Positions 7,425 to 15,865 of a DNA stretch of 25,165 nt are shown piece after piece (position 1 is the stretch's first letter; every line of letters begins with the position of its first letter). The translations under genes and the position numbers were made by a program. This stretch comes from an uncultured Peptoniphilus sp. Its GTDB lineage: Bacteria; Bacillota; Clostridia; Tissierellales; Peptoniphilaceae. Where the stretch lies: NCBI GenBank assembly GCA_946999425.1, contig CAMQDG010000018.1:1-25165 (forward strand), written 5' to 3'. The notes beneath the pieces are model-generated. The model was not told the DNA's origin, made no database searches, and saw only the letters and a program-made list of their open reading frames with translations.

Positions 7425-9554
7425 TTATTCTTGTTCTGATTCTTTTTCTCCTGATATATCATCTTTCTTTTTATCAGGTTTTGGTAACAAAGCCTTTCTT
7501 GAAAGAGAGATTTTTCCATCATCATCAATATCTATAACTTTAACAATTACTTTGTCATTCACCTTAAATAAATCTTCAACTTTTTCAGTTCTTTCATGTT
7601 GCATTTCTGAAATGTGGAGTAGGCCCTCAGTTCCTTTTTTAAGTTCAACAAAGGCACCGAACTTCATAATTTTTTTAATTTTACCTTTATAAATATCTCC
7701 TATTTCAACTTCTTTAACTATTCCTTCAATTATGTCAATTGCTTCTTGGGCTTTTTCATGATTATTTGAAATGACGCTTATCTTTCCATCATCATCAATA
7801 TCAATTTTAACTCCAGTTTGTTCAATAATTTTATTTATAACCTTTCCTCCTGCACCAATAACTTCACCTATTTTATCAGGATCAATAGTCATTGTATAAA
7901 TAATAGGTGCATATGGAGATAGGTGATCTCTCGGCTTATCAATGGCTGATTTTATAGTTTCAAGAATTGTTAACCTTGCTTTTTTAGCTCTTCCAAGAGC
8001 ATCTTCAAGGATCTCTTTTCTTATACCTTCAACTTTTATATCCATTTGTAATGCAGTTATACCTTCACTTGTTCCAGCAACTTTAAAGTCCATATCTCCA
8101 AAGTGATCTTCTAAACCTTGAATATCAGTTAAAATTTTTGTAATTCCATTCTCTTCAATTAGTCCCATGGCAATTCCTGCAACAGGAGCTTTAATAGGAA
8201 CCCCTGCATCCATTAGAGAAAGAGTTGACCCACAAACACTTGCTTGTGAAGATGAGCCATTAGAGCTTAAAACTTCAGATACAACTCTTATAGCGTAAGG
8301 AAATTCTTCTTCTGAAGGTAAAACCGGTATAAGAGCTCTTTCAGCCAAGGCTCCATGACCAATTTCACGTCTTCCAGGTCCTCTCATAGGTTTTGTATCC
8401 CCTACTGAATAGGGAGGAAAATTATAATGGTGAATGTATCTCTTAGGTGTGTCATCCCCTAAACCATCAATAACTTGAACTTCAGATAAGCCTGCCAAAG
8501 TTGTTAAAGATAATACTTGGGTTTGTCCTCTTTTAAAAAGTCCTGAACCATGAGTTCTTTTTAAAAGTCCAACTTCTGCTGAAAGTTCTCTTATTTCATC
8601 AAGAGCCCTTCCATCAGGACGCTTTTCTTCTTCAATTATTTGACGTCTTACTTCTGCTACTTCTATGCCTTCCATTATTGATTCAATATCTTTTGAAAAT
8701 TCTTCCATCTCAGCTTCAAAGTGTTGTCTTATATTTTCCTTAGCCGCTTCAGTTTTTTCTATTCTTAATAATTTATCTTTTTCATTTATTGCATCAATAA
8801 TTAAATTTCTGCCATAGGCAGTAATTTTTTCCTTCAATTCTTCATTTGGAATAAAGACTTCATAATCCATCTTTTCTTTTCCAACTTCTTCAGTGATTTC
8901 AGAAACGAATTTACATATTTTTTTAATTTCTTCATGTCCTGCTAATATTGCGCCAAGCATTTCTTCTTCACTTACAATATCAGATCCTGCTTCAACCATC
9001 ATGATTGCAGTTTCTGTTCCTGACAAAGAAAGAGATATTTTTGATTTGCTTCTTTCTTCTTCATTTGGATTTATAACATATTTGCCATCTATCATTCCAA
9101 CAAAAACAGATCCTGTTGGACCGTCAAATGGAATATCTGATATGGAAAGGGCAATACTTGAACCAACCATAGCAACAATATCAGGTTGGCAATCTTGATC
9201 TACAGAAAGTGCAGTCGCAACTATTTGTACATCATTTCTAAAGCCTTCCGGAAATAATGGTCTTATAGGTCTGTCAATAAGTCTTGCAGTCAATATAGCT
9301 TTTTCACTGGGTTTACCTTCTCTTTTAATAAAACCTCCCGGAATTTTACCTACTGCATACATTTTTTCTTCATAATCGACACTTAAAGGAAAAAAATCAA
9401 TTCCTTCCCTTGGCAATTTTGAAGAAGTTGCAGTTACAAGAATAGCAGTATCGCCATATTCTACAAGACAGGCTCCATTTGCTTGTTCTGCAAATTTTCC
9501 TATTGTTACCTTCATTGTTCTTCCGGCAATTTCCGCTTTAAAAATTTGTTCCAT
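7425..9554 (-). CDS. pnp: Polyribonucleotide nucleotidyltransferase (PNPase)
   Basis: PNPase is the phosphorolytic 3'-5' exoribonuclease of mRNA decay and also a template-free polymerase. The 709-residue protein has two RNase PH domains (EYGDTAILVTATSS in the first; GSGLFKRGQTQVLSLTTL and HHYNFPPYSVGDT in the second). A KH domain with GEVIGAGGKVINKIIEQTG and a C-terminal S1 domain (GDIYKGKIKKIMKFGAFVELKKGTEGLLHISEM, split here only by description) follow, then a charged tail. The ATG follows AGGAGG (9559-9564) at four bases. The rpsO-pnp order is conserved across bacteria; here a terminator lies between the two, so pnp either depends on read-through or on a promoter I did not identify. Confidence 0.98.
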   Translation of the reverse strand: MEQIFKAEIAGRTMKVTIGKFAEQANGACLVEYGDTAILVTATSSKLPREGIDFFPLSVDYEEKMYAVGKIPGGFIKREGKPSEKAILTARLIDRPIRPLFPEGFRNDVQIVATALSVDQDCQPDIVAMVGSSIALSISDIPFDGPTGSVFVGMIDGKYVINPNEEERSKSKISLSLSGTETAIMMVEAGSDIVSEEEMLGAILAGHEEIKKICKFVSEITEEVGKEKMDYEVFIPNEELKEKITAYGRNLIIDAINEKDKLLRIEKTEAAKENIRQHFEAEMEEFSKDIESIMEGIEVAEVRRQIIEEEKRPDGRALDEIRELSAEVGLLKRTHGSGLFKRGQTQVLSLTTLAGLSEVQVIDGLGDDTPKRYIHHYNFPPYSVGDTKPMRGPGRREIGHGALAERALIPVLPSEEEFPYAIRVVSEVLSSNGSSSQASVCGSTLSLMDAGVPIKAPVAGIAMGLIEENGITKILTDIQGLEDHFGDMDFKVAGTSEGITALQMDIKVEGIRKEILEDALGRAKKARLTILETIKSAIDKPRDHLSPYAPIIYTMTIDPDKIGEVIGAGGKVINKIIEQTGVKIDIDDDGKISVISNNHEKAQEAIDIIEGIVKEVEIGDIYKGKIKKIMKFGAFVELKKGTEGLLHISEMQHERTEKVEDLFKVNDKVIVKVIDIDDDGKISLSRKALLPKPDKKKDDISGEKESEQE

Positions 9555-9571
9555 ACATCCTCCTTTTTTAT

Positions 9572-9598
9572 AAAAAAGAGCGGGCTTTAACCCCGCTC
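9572..9598 (-). terminator. Intrinsic terminator between rpsO and pnp
   Basis: On the minus strand GAGCGGG (9592-9598), loop GTTAAAG, CCCGCTC (9578-9584) forms a 7-bp GC-rich stem followed by six T residues (9572-9577). It starts one base after the rpsO stop codon and ends seven bases before the pnp ribosome binding site. The flanking T6-AT-A6 run is itself palindromic. Confidence 0.9.
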
Positions 9599-9599
9599 G

Positions 9600-9866
9600 T
9601 TAACCTCTAATATCTAATTTTTCAACTAAAGTACGATATCTTTCAATGTCTTTATCTTTTAGATATCTAAGAAGATTTCTTCTTTTACCTACCATTTTTA
9701 GAAGTCCCCTTCTTGAATGATGGTCTTTCTTATGTTCTTTTAAATGTTCGTTTAATTCATTAATTCTCTTAGTAAGAATAGCTATTTGTACTTCTGGAGA
9801 ACCTGTATCTCCTTCGTGAGTCTTATAGCTTTCAATAATTTCCAATTTTTCTTCTTTGTTTAACAT
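9600..9866 (-). CDS. rpsO: 30S ribosomal protein S15 (uS15)
   Basis: S15 binds the central-domain three-way junction of 16S rRNA and nucleates platform assembly. At 88 residues it has the standard length. The signature GDTGSPEVQIAILTKRI is followed by HSRRGLLKMVGKRRNLLRYL, both diagnostic. The ATG follows GGAGG (9873-9877) with a six-base gap. Its 98-base leader can form a long hairpin, which fits the common theme of S15 repressing its own mRNA. It is separated from ribF by 98 bases and ends in its own terminator, so it can be a monocistronic transcript. Confidence 0.98.
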   Translation of the reverse strand: MLNKEEKLEIIESYKTHEGDTGSPEVQIAILTKRINELNEHLKEHKKDHHSRRGLLKMVGKRRNLLRYLKDKDIERYRTLVEKLDIRG

Positions 9867-9892
9867 TTTATTCCTCCATTTAATTTAATCTG

Positions 9893-9936
9893 CCTTTATC
9901 AAAGTAAGCGCCGAGGAACGTCAAACCTTGACAAGG
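9893..9936 (-). ncRNA. Structured rpsO mRNA leader, candidate S15 autoregulatory element
   Basis: In the minus-strand transcript the arm CCUUGUCAAGGU (9925-9936) can pair with ACUUUGAUAAAGG (9893-9905), giving twelve base pairs (two G-U) with one bulged A. The enclosed segment can add CGU/GCG. No U-run follows, so this is not a terminator. The hairpin ends about 15 bases before the rpsO ribosome binding site. S15 leaders differ widely in structure among bacteria, so a functional link is inferred from position, not from a matched family model. Confidence 0.45.
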
Positions 9937-9947
9937 TACATACTTAG

Positions 9948-9975
9948 TTTATCATATTGAGCTTCTATTTGTCTA
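9948..9975 (-). promoter_or_regulatory. Weak candidate promoter for rpsO
   Basis: TAGACA (9970-9975, overlapping the end of ribF), a 16-base spacer and GATAAA (9948-9953) are a 5/6 and 4/6 match to the vegetative consensus. It would place the rpsO hairpin wholly inside the leader. A promoter further upstream is equally possible. Confidence 0.25.
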
Positions 9976-10897
9976 TTGTTTTTCTATTTCTAATTATAGC
10001 TACATCTCTTTTTATTTGTTCAAAAAGATCTTCAACATTATCAAATACAAGCATATCTCTCAACCTCTTAATAAAATCAATCCTTATAATTTTTCCATAA
10101 ACATCTTGGTTAAAATCTAAAATATTTGCTTCTATTTTTACCCCTTCATTTTTAAAGGTAGGATTATTCCCAACACTTGTTGCTGCCTTATACTTTTTAT
10201 TGTCTATGATTACATCTGTATCATAAACTCCATATTTTGGAAGTATATATTGCTTTTTTGGCATTATATTTGCAGTTGGAAACCCCATTTTCTTTCCCAA
10301 ATTTTTTCCATGACTTACTCTTCCAATTATTGCAAAAGGCCTGCCTAAAAGGCCTTGTGCTTCTCCTACAGATCCATTTTCAACAAGACTTCTTATAAGA
10401 GTTGAAGATACCACTTTTCCATTTTTCTTATAGGCTTCAATAATATCAAGACTTATATTTTTTTTATCAGTAAAACTTTTTAAACTTTCTAAATCTCCCC
10501 TTGCCTTATATCCAAACCTGTAATCATAACCAACTACAATGCCTTTAACTTTAAGGTTTTTGTATAAAAAGTCATTAAGAAAAACTTCAGGATCAAGTTT
10601 CATAAAAGCTTCATCAAATTTAATTTCATATATTAAATCAATACCTAAACTTTGTAAAATTTCATATTTATAAGAGTTGGATGTTAATAATTTTTTATTT
10701 GAATTTTCACCTTTAATAGTTTTCTCAGTATTTTCCCTGAAAATTAAAATACTTGCCTTAACATTTTTTTCTTTTGCCCTTTTAATTGTTTGCTTTATTA
10801 ATTTTTGATGTCCTGTATGGACTCCATCAAAATTTCCAAGGGCAATTATAGAATTTTCTTCAGCTTTACAATTCATATCTATTTGTAAAATTTTCAT
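9965..10897 (-). CDS. ribF: Bifunctional riboflavin kinase / FMN adenylyltransferase
   Basis: RibF phosphorylates riboflavin to FMN and adenylates FMN to FAD. The 310-residue protein begins with the FMN adenylyltransferase domain, whose HxGH-type motif is GNFDGVHTGH (21-30). The C-terminal flavokinase domain starts near residue 186 with GRVSHGKNLGKKMGFPTANI and includes YGVYDTDVIIDNKKYKAATSVGNNPTF. The start ATG overlaps the truB stop codon as ATGA (four bases), so translation is probably coupled. It is the last gene of the rimP-nusA operon before rpsO; no terminator is visible after it. Confidence 0.97.
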   Translation of the reverse strand: MKILQIDMNCKAEENSIIALGNFDGVHTGHQKLIKQTIKRAKEKNVKASILIFRENTEKTIKGENSNKKLLTSNSYKYEILQSLGIDLIYEIKFDEAFMKLDPEVFLNDFLYKNLKVKGIVVGYDYRFGYKARGDLESLKSFTDKKNISLDIIEAYKKNGKVVSSTLIRSLVENGSVGEAQGLLGRPFAIIGRVSHGKNLGKKMGFPTANIMPKKQYILPKYGVYDTDVIIDNKKYKAATSVGNNPTFKNEGVKIEANILDFNQDVYGKIIRIDFIKRLRDMLVFDNVEDLFEQIKRDVAIIRNRKTIDK

Positions 10898-11745
10898 ATT
10901 AATATTCTAATTTTTAACCTTCCCTCAATAAAGTTCCCAATCCCTATAAATTGGTTTTTACAATATATTCTCTTTATAGAAGAATCTACATTGTTATCAT
11001 AATATTTAATCCCATTTAAGAGTTTATCATAAAAATAATCTTTTACATTATATTTAGGCAAATAATATAAGGCTTCTTCCATAGGATATAGTTTTGAATT
11101 TATTTCTTCAATGCTTAAATTTTTCAACTCATCCAAAGTTATAGAGTCGTCTATTGTAAAAATTCCTACCTTGGTTCTGACTAAACTTTTCATTACACAA
11201 AAAGAATCAAGTCTTATTCCTATATCGTGAATTAAGGTCCTAATGTAAGTACCGCTGGAACATGAAACCTTTAGCTTCAAATTTTTTTCATCAATAAGCT
11301 CCAAATTATAAATTTCAACTTGTCTTTTAGGTCTTTCAATAACTTGGCCTTTTCTTGCCAAGTTATATAATTTTTGACCATTAATTTTAATTGCCGAAAA
11401 CATTGGAGGAGTCTGCAATATTTTACCTTGAAATTCTTTTAAAACTTCTTTTATTTCCTCTATCTTTGGAATATTTTGAGTTCTATTTAAAATTTTGCCT
11501 GTTGAATCCTGCGTATCCGTTTCATAGCCGAATTCTAAGCCTGCTACATATTCTTTGGAATCATTTGAGACATAACTTGCAACTTTAGTTGCTTTATTTA
11601 TACACATAGGAAGAACACCTTCAGCCATTGGATCAAGGGTTCCTGTGTGTCCTATCTTTTTTATTTTAAGCTTGTTTCGTAAATGGTATACAACGTCATG
11701 GGACGTCATCCCCTTACTTTTATTTATAACTAAAATTCCAAGCAT
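10894..11745 (-). CDS. truB: tRNA pseudouridine(55) synthase TruB
   Basis: TruB makes pseudouridine 55 in the T-arm of tRNAs and helps tRNA fold. The catalytic motif GHTGTLDPMAEGVL is present with Asp at residue 38; GILVINKSKGMTSHDVV at the N-terminus and SCSSGTYIRTLIHDIG in the middle are also family hallmarks. The protein is 283 residues, with a short C-terminal region that may be a reduced PUA-like domain. The ATG follows AGAGGAA and overlaps the end of nrnA by 16 bases. The rbfA-nrnA-truB-ribF succession is the usual Firmicutes arrangement. Confidence 0.97.
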   Translation of the reverse strand: MLGILVINKSKGMTSHDVVYHLRNKLKIKKIGHTGTLDPMAEGVLPMCINKATKVASYVSNDSKEYVAGLEFGYETDTQDSTGKILNRTQNIPKIEEIKEVLKEFQGKILQTPPMFSAIKINGQKLYNLARKGQVIERPKRQVEIYNLELIDEKNLKLKVSCSSGTYIRTLIHDIGIRLDSFCVMKSLVRTKVGIFTIDDSITLDELKNLSIEEINSKLYPMEEALYYLPKYNVKDYFYDKLLNGIKYYDNNVDSSIKRIYCKNQFIGIGNFIEGRLKIRILI

Positions 11746-12689
11746 TTAAATTCCTCTTCTATTACCTTTATAACTTCTTTCTCAGCTTGGTTTATAGGGA
11801 GTTTAATTGTTCCTCCCGCAGCTCTTATATGTCCTCCGCCTTCAAAATGTCCTACTATTTTTGTACAATCTATTTGTTTTTTTGAACGAGTTGAAATCCT
11901 CGTTTCTTTTCCCTTTTCTTTTAGGAGAACTGCCAGTTCAACCCCTTGTATATCTCTTACAAATTCTACAATTCCGTCAGCATCTGATTTCTTCGCTCCA
12001 GTGTTTAGCATATCCTCATCAGTTACCTTAACAAGGGCAGCTTTTCCATTTTGTAGATACAAAATATTTTTTACACTTAAAACTAAGAGTGATGTCCTCT
12101 CAACACTTCTTGATTGAAATAAATTTATAGTTATCTTATTTAGATCTATTCCTAAACTTAAAAGTTTCCCAGCTATCTCAAAAGTTCTTTCTCTTACAGA
12201 ATCATATTTAAAACTTCCTGTATCTGAAGATATGGCTGTGAATAGACAGGTTGCTGTATCAATATCTATATTTCCAATTTGAGATAATAGCTCATATAAA
12301 ATTTCTCCCGTTGCAGGCGCTTCAGGGTCAACTATATTTAAATCTGCAAAATTTGTGTTTGTCCTATGATGATCAATATTTATAGTTCTTTTAGCACTTT
12401 TGAATATTTTTTTAGCATCTTCACCTATTCTATCTTCATCACCGCAGTCAAGACTTATAAATAAATCTGGTTTAACTTTAATTTTTTCTGATTTTGTCAA
12501 AAATTTTATATTTGGCAAAAACATTAAGTTTTCTGGTAAAATATCATCTTCTATTGCGTAAACTTCTTTTTTATCTTTTAAAAAAGAATACATACCTAAT
12601 AGAGAACCCAGATTATCTCCATCAGGATTTAAATGAGAAGCGAGGACTATAGTCCTCGCCTCATTAATAAACTTATTGAACTTGTCCAT
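11730..12689 (-). CDS. nrnA: DHH/DHHA1 family bifunctional oligoribonuclease/pAp phosphatase NrnA
   Basis: NrnA degrades RNA fragments of two to five nucleotides and dephosphorylates pAp, replacing Orn in Firmicutes. The DHH domain has SHLNPDGDNLGS (H19, D23, D25), LDCGDEDR (D81) and the name-giving DHH at 106-108. The C-terminal DHHA1 domain contains GGGHIRAAGG, the substrate-binding Gly-rich loop. The 319-residue length is normal. The ATG follows AGAGGTAA and overlaps the end of rbfA by 17 bases. The protein completes the mRNA degradation pathway to which PNPase, encoded nearby, contributes. Confidence 0.94.
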   Translation of the reverse strand: MDKFNKFINEARTIVLASHLNPDGDNLGSLLGMYSFLKDKKEVYAIEDDILPENLMFLPNIKFLTKSEKIKVKPDLFISLDCGDEDRIGEDAKKIFKSAKRTINIDHHRTNTNFADLNIVDPEAPATGEILYELLSQIGNIDIDTATCLFTAISSDTGSFKYDSVRERTFEIAGKLLSLGIDLNKITINLFQSRSVERTSLLVLSVKNILYLQNGKAALVKVTDEDMLNTGAKKSDADGIVEFVRDIQGVELAVLLKEKGKETRISTRSKKQIDCTKIVGHFEGGGHIRAAGGTIKLPINQAEKEVIKVIEEEFKCLEF

Positions 12690-13029
12690 GGTTTACCTCT
12701 TTTATAAGCTCTTCCATTTTCATGTTTATATCAAGGGATTCATCATTGATAAAAATTAAATCAGGCATTGCACGAAGTTTAAGACTTTTGGAAATTTCTT
12801 TTTTTATAAATCCCTTAGCTGAATTTAAACCTTCAATAGCATCTTCCTTGATTTTTTCATCGCCCATTATTTGAACATAAACTTTTGCATAAGACAAATC
12901 TCTTGTAACTTCAGTATGGGAGATACTTATAATTTCAGGTATCCTTGGATCTTTTATCTTGTTTTGAACTATATCTGAAATAACTCTTCTCATTTCTTCA
13001 GAAATCTGGCTTAATCTTCTATTGTTCAT
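12673..13029 (-). CDS. rbfA: Ribosome-binding factor A
   Basis: RbfA is a small KH-type protein that binds immature 30S subunits and supports 16S rRNA 5'-end maturation, particularly in the cold. The 118-residue sequence begins NNRRLSQISEEMRRVISDIVQ, contains KIKDPRIPEIISISHTEVTRDLSYAKVYV and ends near residues 95-100 with AMPDLIFINDESLD, matching the family from end to end. The ATG overlaps the infB stop as ATGA. The infB-rbfA pair is conserved in nearly all bacteria. Confidence 0.97.
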   Translation of the reverse strand: MNNRRLSQISEEMRRVISDIVQNKIKDPRIPEIISISHTEVTRDLSYAKVYVQIMGDEKIKEDAIEGLNSAKGFIKKEISKSLKLRAMPDLIFINDESLDINMKMEELIKEVNHGQVQ

Positions 13030-15572
13030 TTTCTTTCTACTTCCTTCATAATGAAAGCTTCAAAGGAATCTTCTTCTTTAATATCATTAAAGCCGTCAAG
13101 AACCATACCGCCTTCAAATCCGGTTTGAAGTTCTTTAACATCATCTTTAAATCTCTTTAAAGATGCAATACCGCCTTCAAATATTACTTTATCATCTCTT
13201 AGCACTCTTATTGTAGAATTTCTTGTAATTTTTCCGGATAAAACATAAACTCCTGCAACAATGTTATTATTTGGTAGCTTAAATGTTTGTCTCACTTGAC
13301 ATCTTCCTTGTACTTCTTCGACAAATTCAGGTTCAAGCATTCCTTTAGCCGCTGCTTCAATATCATTTATAATATCGTAAATAACCCTATAAGTTCTTAC
13401 ATCAACTTCTTCAGCTTTTGCAAGCTCAATTGCATTAATATTAGGTCTTACATTAAAACCTATTACAATAGCATTTGAGGCTGATGCAAGAGTTATATCG
13501 GATTCATTAATCCCACCAACCCCTGAGTGAACTATTGAAATTTTTACTTCATCATTTGAAATTTTAAGAAGAGATTGACATAAGGCTTCAACTGAACCCT
13601 TTACATCTCCCTTTACAATTAAATCAAGTTCCTTCATCTCTCCTTCTTTTATTTTATCAAACAAGTTTTCTAAAGAGACTTTATTAGCGTTATTTAATTT
13701 ATTTTCCCTTAAAATTTCTCTATTTTTATCTGCAATTGTCTTTGCAGTTTTATCATCTTTCACAGCATAAATAAGATCTCCTGCATTTGGTACATCGGAT
13801 AAACCTAAAATCACAGCTGGCATACTTGGGCCTGCTTTTTTTATTCTTTTACCCTTATCGTCATTCATAGCTCTTATTCTACCGCTAGCAATACCCGAAA
13901 CAACAAAGTCATTTGCCTTTAAGGTACCTTTTTGTACAAGAACAGTTGCCATAGGTCCCTTACCCTTATCAAGTTTTGCCTCAATTATTGTTCCTATTGC
14001 CATTCTATTTGGATTTGCCTTTAATTCTCCCATTTCAGCTACAAGCAAAATCATTTCAAGTAAATCGTCAATTCCCTCTTTTGTTCGAGCTGAAACTGGA
14101 ACCATAATTGTATCTCCGCCCCAATCTTCTGCAATAAGACTTTGTTCACTTAATTCTTGTTTTACCCTATCTATATTTGCACTTTCCTTGTCAATCTTAT
14201 TAATAGCTACAATTATAGGCACATGGGCTGATCTTGCATGGGAAATAGCTTCAATCGTTTGCGGCATAACTCCATCGTCTGCTGCTACTACGAGAATAGC
14301 CACATCTGTAATTTGAGCCCCTCTTAAACGCATAGCCGTAAAAGCTTCGTGACCTGGTGTATCTAAAAATGTTATTTTTTTCCCCTTGGATGTAACTGTG
14401 TAGGCACCTATATGTTGTGTAATTCCACCTGCTTCAGTTGATGTTACATGGGATTCTTTGATAGCATCAAGTATTGAAGTTTTTCCGTGGTCAACGTGTC
14501 CCATTACAGTTACAACAGGTGGTCTTGTTTTTAAAGATTTTTCAGGATCTTCAAAATCAAGTTCAAAGCTTTCTTCAATTGACTCTTCCACTCCTGGTGC
14601 TGAAATTTCAATTTCAATTCCTAAATCGTCAGCTAAAAGTTCACAAACATCAGAATCTATTGACTCATTTTGACTTGCCATAATTCCCAAGCTTATAAGT
14701 TTTGTAATAATAGTTGAAACACTTACATCAAGTGCCTTGGCAAAATCTTTTACCATAAGAGGTGCTTGAATTTGTACTACAACATTTTCTTCAACTTCAA
14801 CTTCTTTTTTTACTTGTTTTTTTACCTTTTTCTTAGGAGCTTTTTTTGATAAATCTCTTTGCTTATACTCTTCTTGAAGCTCAAATCTATCAACTTTATT
14901 ATTTTTATAGTTTTTATTTTTGGAGCTTTTTTTCTTTGAGTACTCTTGTTTTTTAGCATCTTTTTCAGTTAACACTTCACTCATTTTATTAAATGAACGA
15001 CTTCTAACTTTTTTATCTTGTTTATAATCTCCACTTTCTTTATTTGAATCTTTAAAGGACCTATCCTTATTTTTAAAATTATAATTTCTCTGTCCCTTTT
15101 GATCTTTATTCTTTTCGTTTTTTTGATTATTAAATTTATTCTCAGAATAGTCAGCTTTATTATTTTTATCTTTTTTGAAATTTTTTTGATTTGTATTCTT
15201 ATTATTTATGCCGCTATCTATCTTATCTTTTCTATCTTTATTGTCCCTGTTATTAAATCTATTCTTGTTGGGCTCAAATCTCTTTTTCGGTTCCTTTGAA
15301 CTCTTTTGCTCTTTCGCTTCTATAGTATTACCCTCTGTCTTTTTATTATAATTTTGATTTTTGTTAGTTTTGTTTTCTTTGGCTTTATTATTTGAAATAA
15401 AACTTGTTTTATCTTTCTTGTTATAAGAATCTCTAACTTTTTTTTCTTCCGCATCAGTTAAAGTTGAAAAATGATTCTTAACATCTATATTTAAATTGCC
15501 AAGTTTCTCTAAAAGTTCTTTACTGCTAACCCCAATTTCTTTAGCAAGAGCATGTACTCTAATGTTTGCCAT
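13026..15572 (-). CDS. infB: Translation initiation factor IF-2
   Basis: IF-2 is the GTPase that delivers initiator fMet-tRNA to the ribosome and promotes subunit joining. The 848-residue protein has an IF2_N domain (1-52), a long Lys/Asn/Asp-rich linker (about 53-262), a second IF2_N module (about 269-322), and the G domain with G1 GHVDHGKT (358-365), G3 DTPGH (404-408) and G4 NKID (458-461). Domains II, III and the C-terminal initiator-tRNA binding region (PEFVEEVQGRCQVRQTF) follow. The linker is low complexity and probably disordered, as in other IF-2 proteins. The ATG follows GGGAGGTG 20 bases after ylxR; the ylxQ gene that usually intervenes is missing. Confidence 0.98.
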   Translation of the reverse strand: MANIRVHALAKEIGVSSKELLEKLGNLNIDVKNHFSTLTDAEEKKVRDSYNKKDKTSFISNNKAKENKTNKNQNYNKKTEGNTIEAKEQKSSKEPKKRFEPNKNRFNNRDNKDRKDKIDSGINNKNTNQKNFKKDKNNKADYSENKFNNQKNEKNKDQKGQRNYNFKNKDRSFKDSNKESGDYKQDKKVRSRSFNKMSEVLTEKDAKKQEYSKKKSSKNKNYKNNKVDRFELQEEYKQRDLSKKAPKKKVKKQVKKEVEVEENVVVQIQAPLMVKDFAKALDVSVSTIITKLISLGIMASQNESIDSDVCELLADDLGIEIEISAPGVEESIEESFELDFEDPEKSLKTRPPVVTVMGHVDHGKTSILDAIKESHVTSTEAGGITQHIGAYTVTSKGKKITFLDTPGHEAFTAMRLRGAQITDVAILVVAADDGVMPQTIEAISHARSAHVPIIVAINKIDKESANIDRVKQELSEQSLIAEDWGGDTIMVPVSARTKEGIDDLLEMILLVAEMGELKANPNRMAIGTIIEAKLDKGKGPMATVLVQKGTLKANDFVVSGIASGRIRAMNDDKGKRIKKAGPSMPAVILGLSDVPNAGDLIYAVKDDKTAKTIADKNREILRENKLNNANKVSLENLFDKIKEGEMKELDLIVKGDVKGSVEALCQSLLKISNDEVKISIVHSGVGGINESDITLASASNAIVIGFNVRPNINAIELAKAEEVDVRTYRVIYDIINDIEAAAKGMLEPEFVEEVQGRCQVRQTFKLPNNNIVAGVYVLSGKITRNSTIRVLRDDKVIFEGGIASLKRFKDDVKELQTGFEGGMVLDGFNDIKEEDSFEAFIMKEVERK

Positions 15573-15592
15573 ACAACACCTCCCTGGTGCTT

Positions 15593-15859
15593 TTACTTAC
15601 TTATGGAATTCTTCAAGTCTTCATATTGCTCATTTTTTATTTCCATCTCAAAAGCTCTATTAAGTGCTCTTGTTTTTATAGCCCCATTAAGACATTCCAA
15701 ATTATCACAAATATAAGCACCCCTACCATTTGCTTTTCCTGTTCTATCTACAAAAACCTCATTATCTTTAGTCTTCACTACTCTTATTAGATCTTTCTTA
15801 GGTTTTTGTTGTCCGCATCCTATGCATTTACGCATAGGAATCTTTCTTTCTTTTTTCAT
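15593..15859 (-). CDS. ylxR: YlxR family RNA-binding protein (DUF448)
   Basis: This 88-residue basic protein has the DUF448 hallmarks RKCIGCGQQKPKKDLIRVV near the N-terminus and GRGAYICDNLECL in the middle. YlxR is a small nucleic-acid binding protein encoded between nusA and infB in Firmicutes; from memory, in Bacillus subtilis it has been reported to bind and modulate RNase P (RnpM). The ATG lies two codons after the nusA stop; its AAGGAG (15871-15876) overlaps the end of nusA with an 11-base gap. The four cysteines (CIGC, and C of YIC and LEC) are present, though metal binding is not certain. Confidence 0.93.
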   Translation of the reverse strand: MKKERKIPMRKCIGCGQQKPKKDLIRVVKTKDNEVFVDRTGKANGRGAYICDNLECLNGAIKTRALNRAFEMEIKNEQYEDLKNSISK

Positions 15860-15865
15860 ATAAGA

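Noticed and set aside
9931..9937. Inverted repeat ACCTTG/CAAGGT before rpsO read as a terminator of ribF
   Set aside because: No U-run follows either fold of this region, so termination is unlikely; it is better explained as an rpsO leader structure.
15577..15589. CACC-AGGGA-GGTG hairpin over the infB ribosome binding site
   Set aside because: Only four base pairs with the ribosome binding site partly in the loop; too weak to distinguish from chance.
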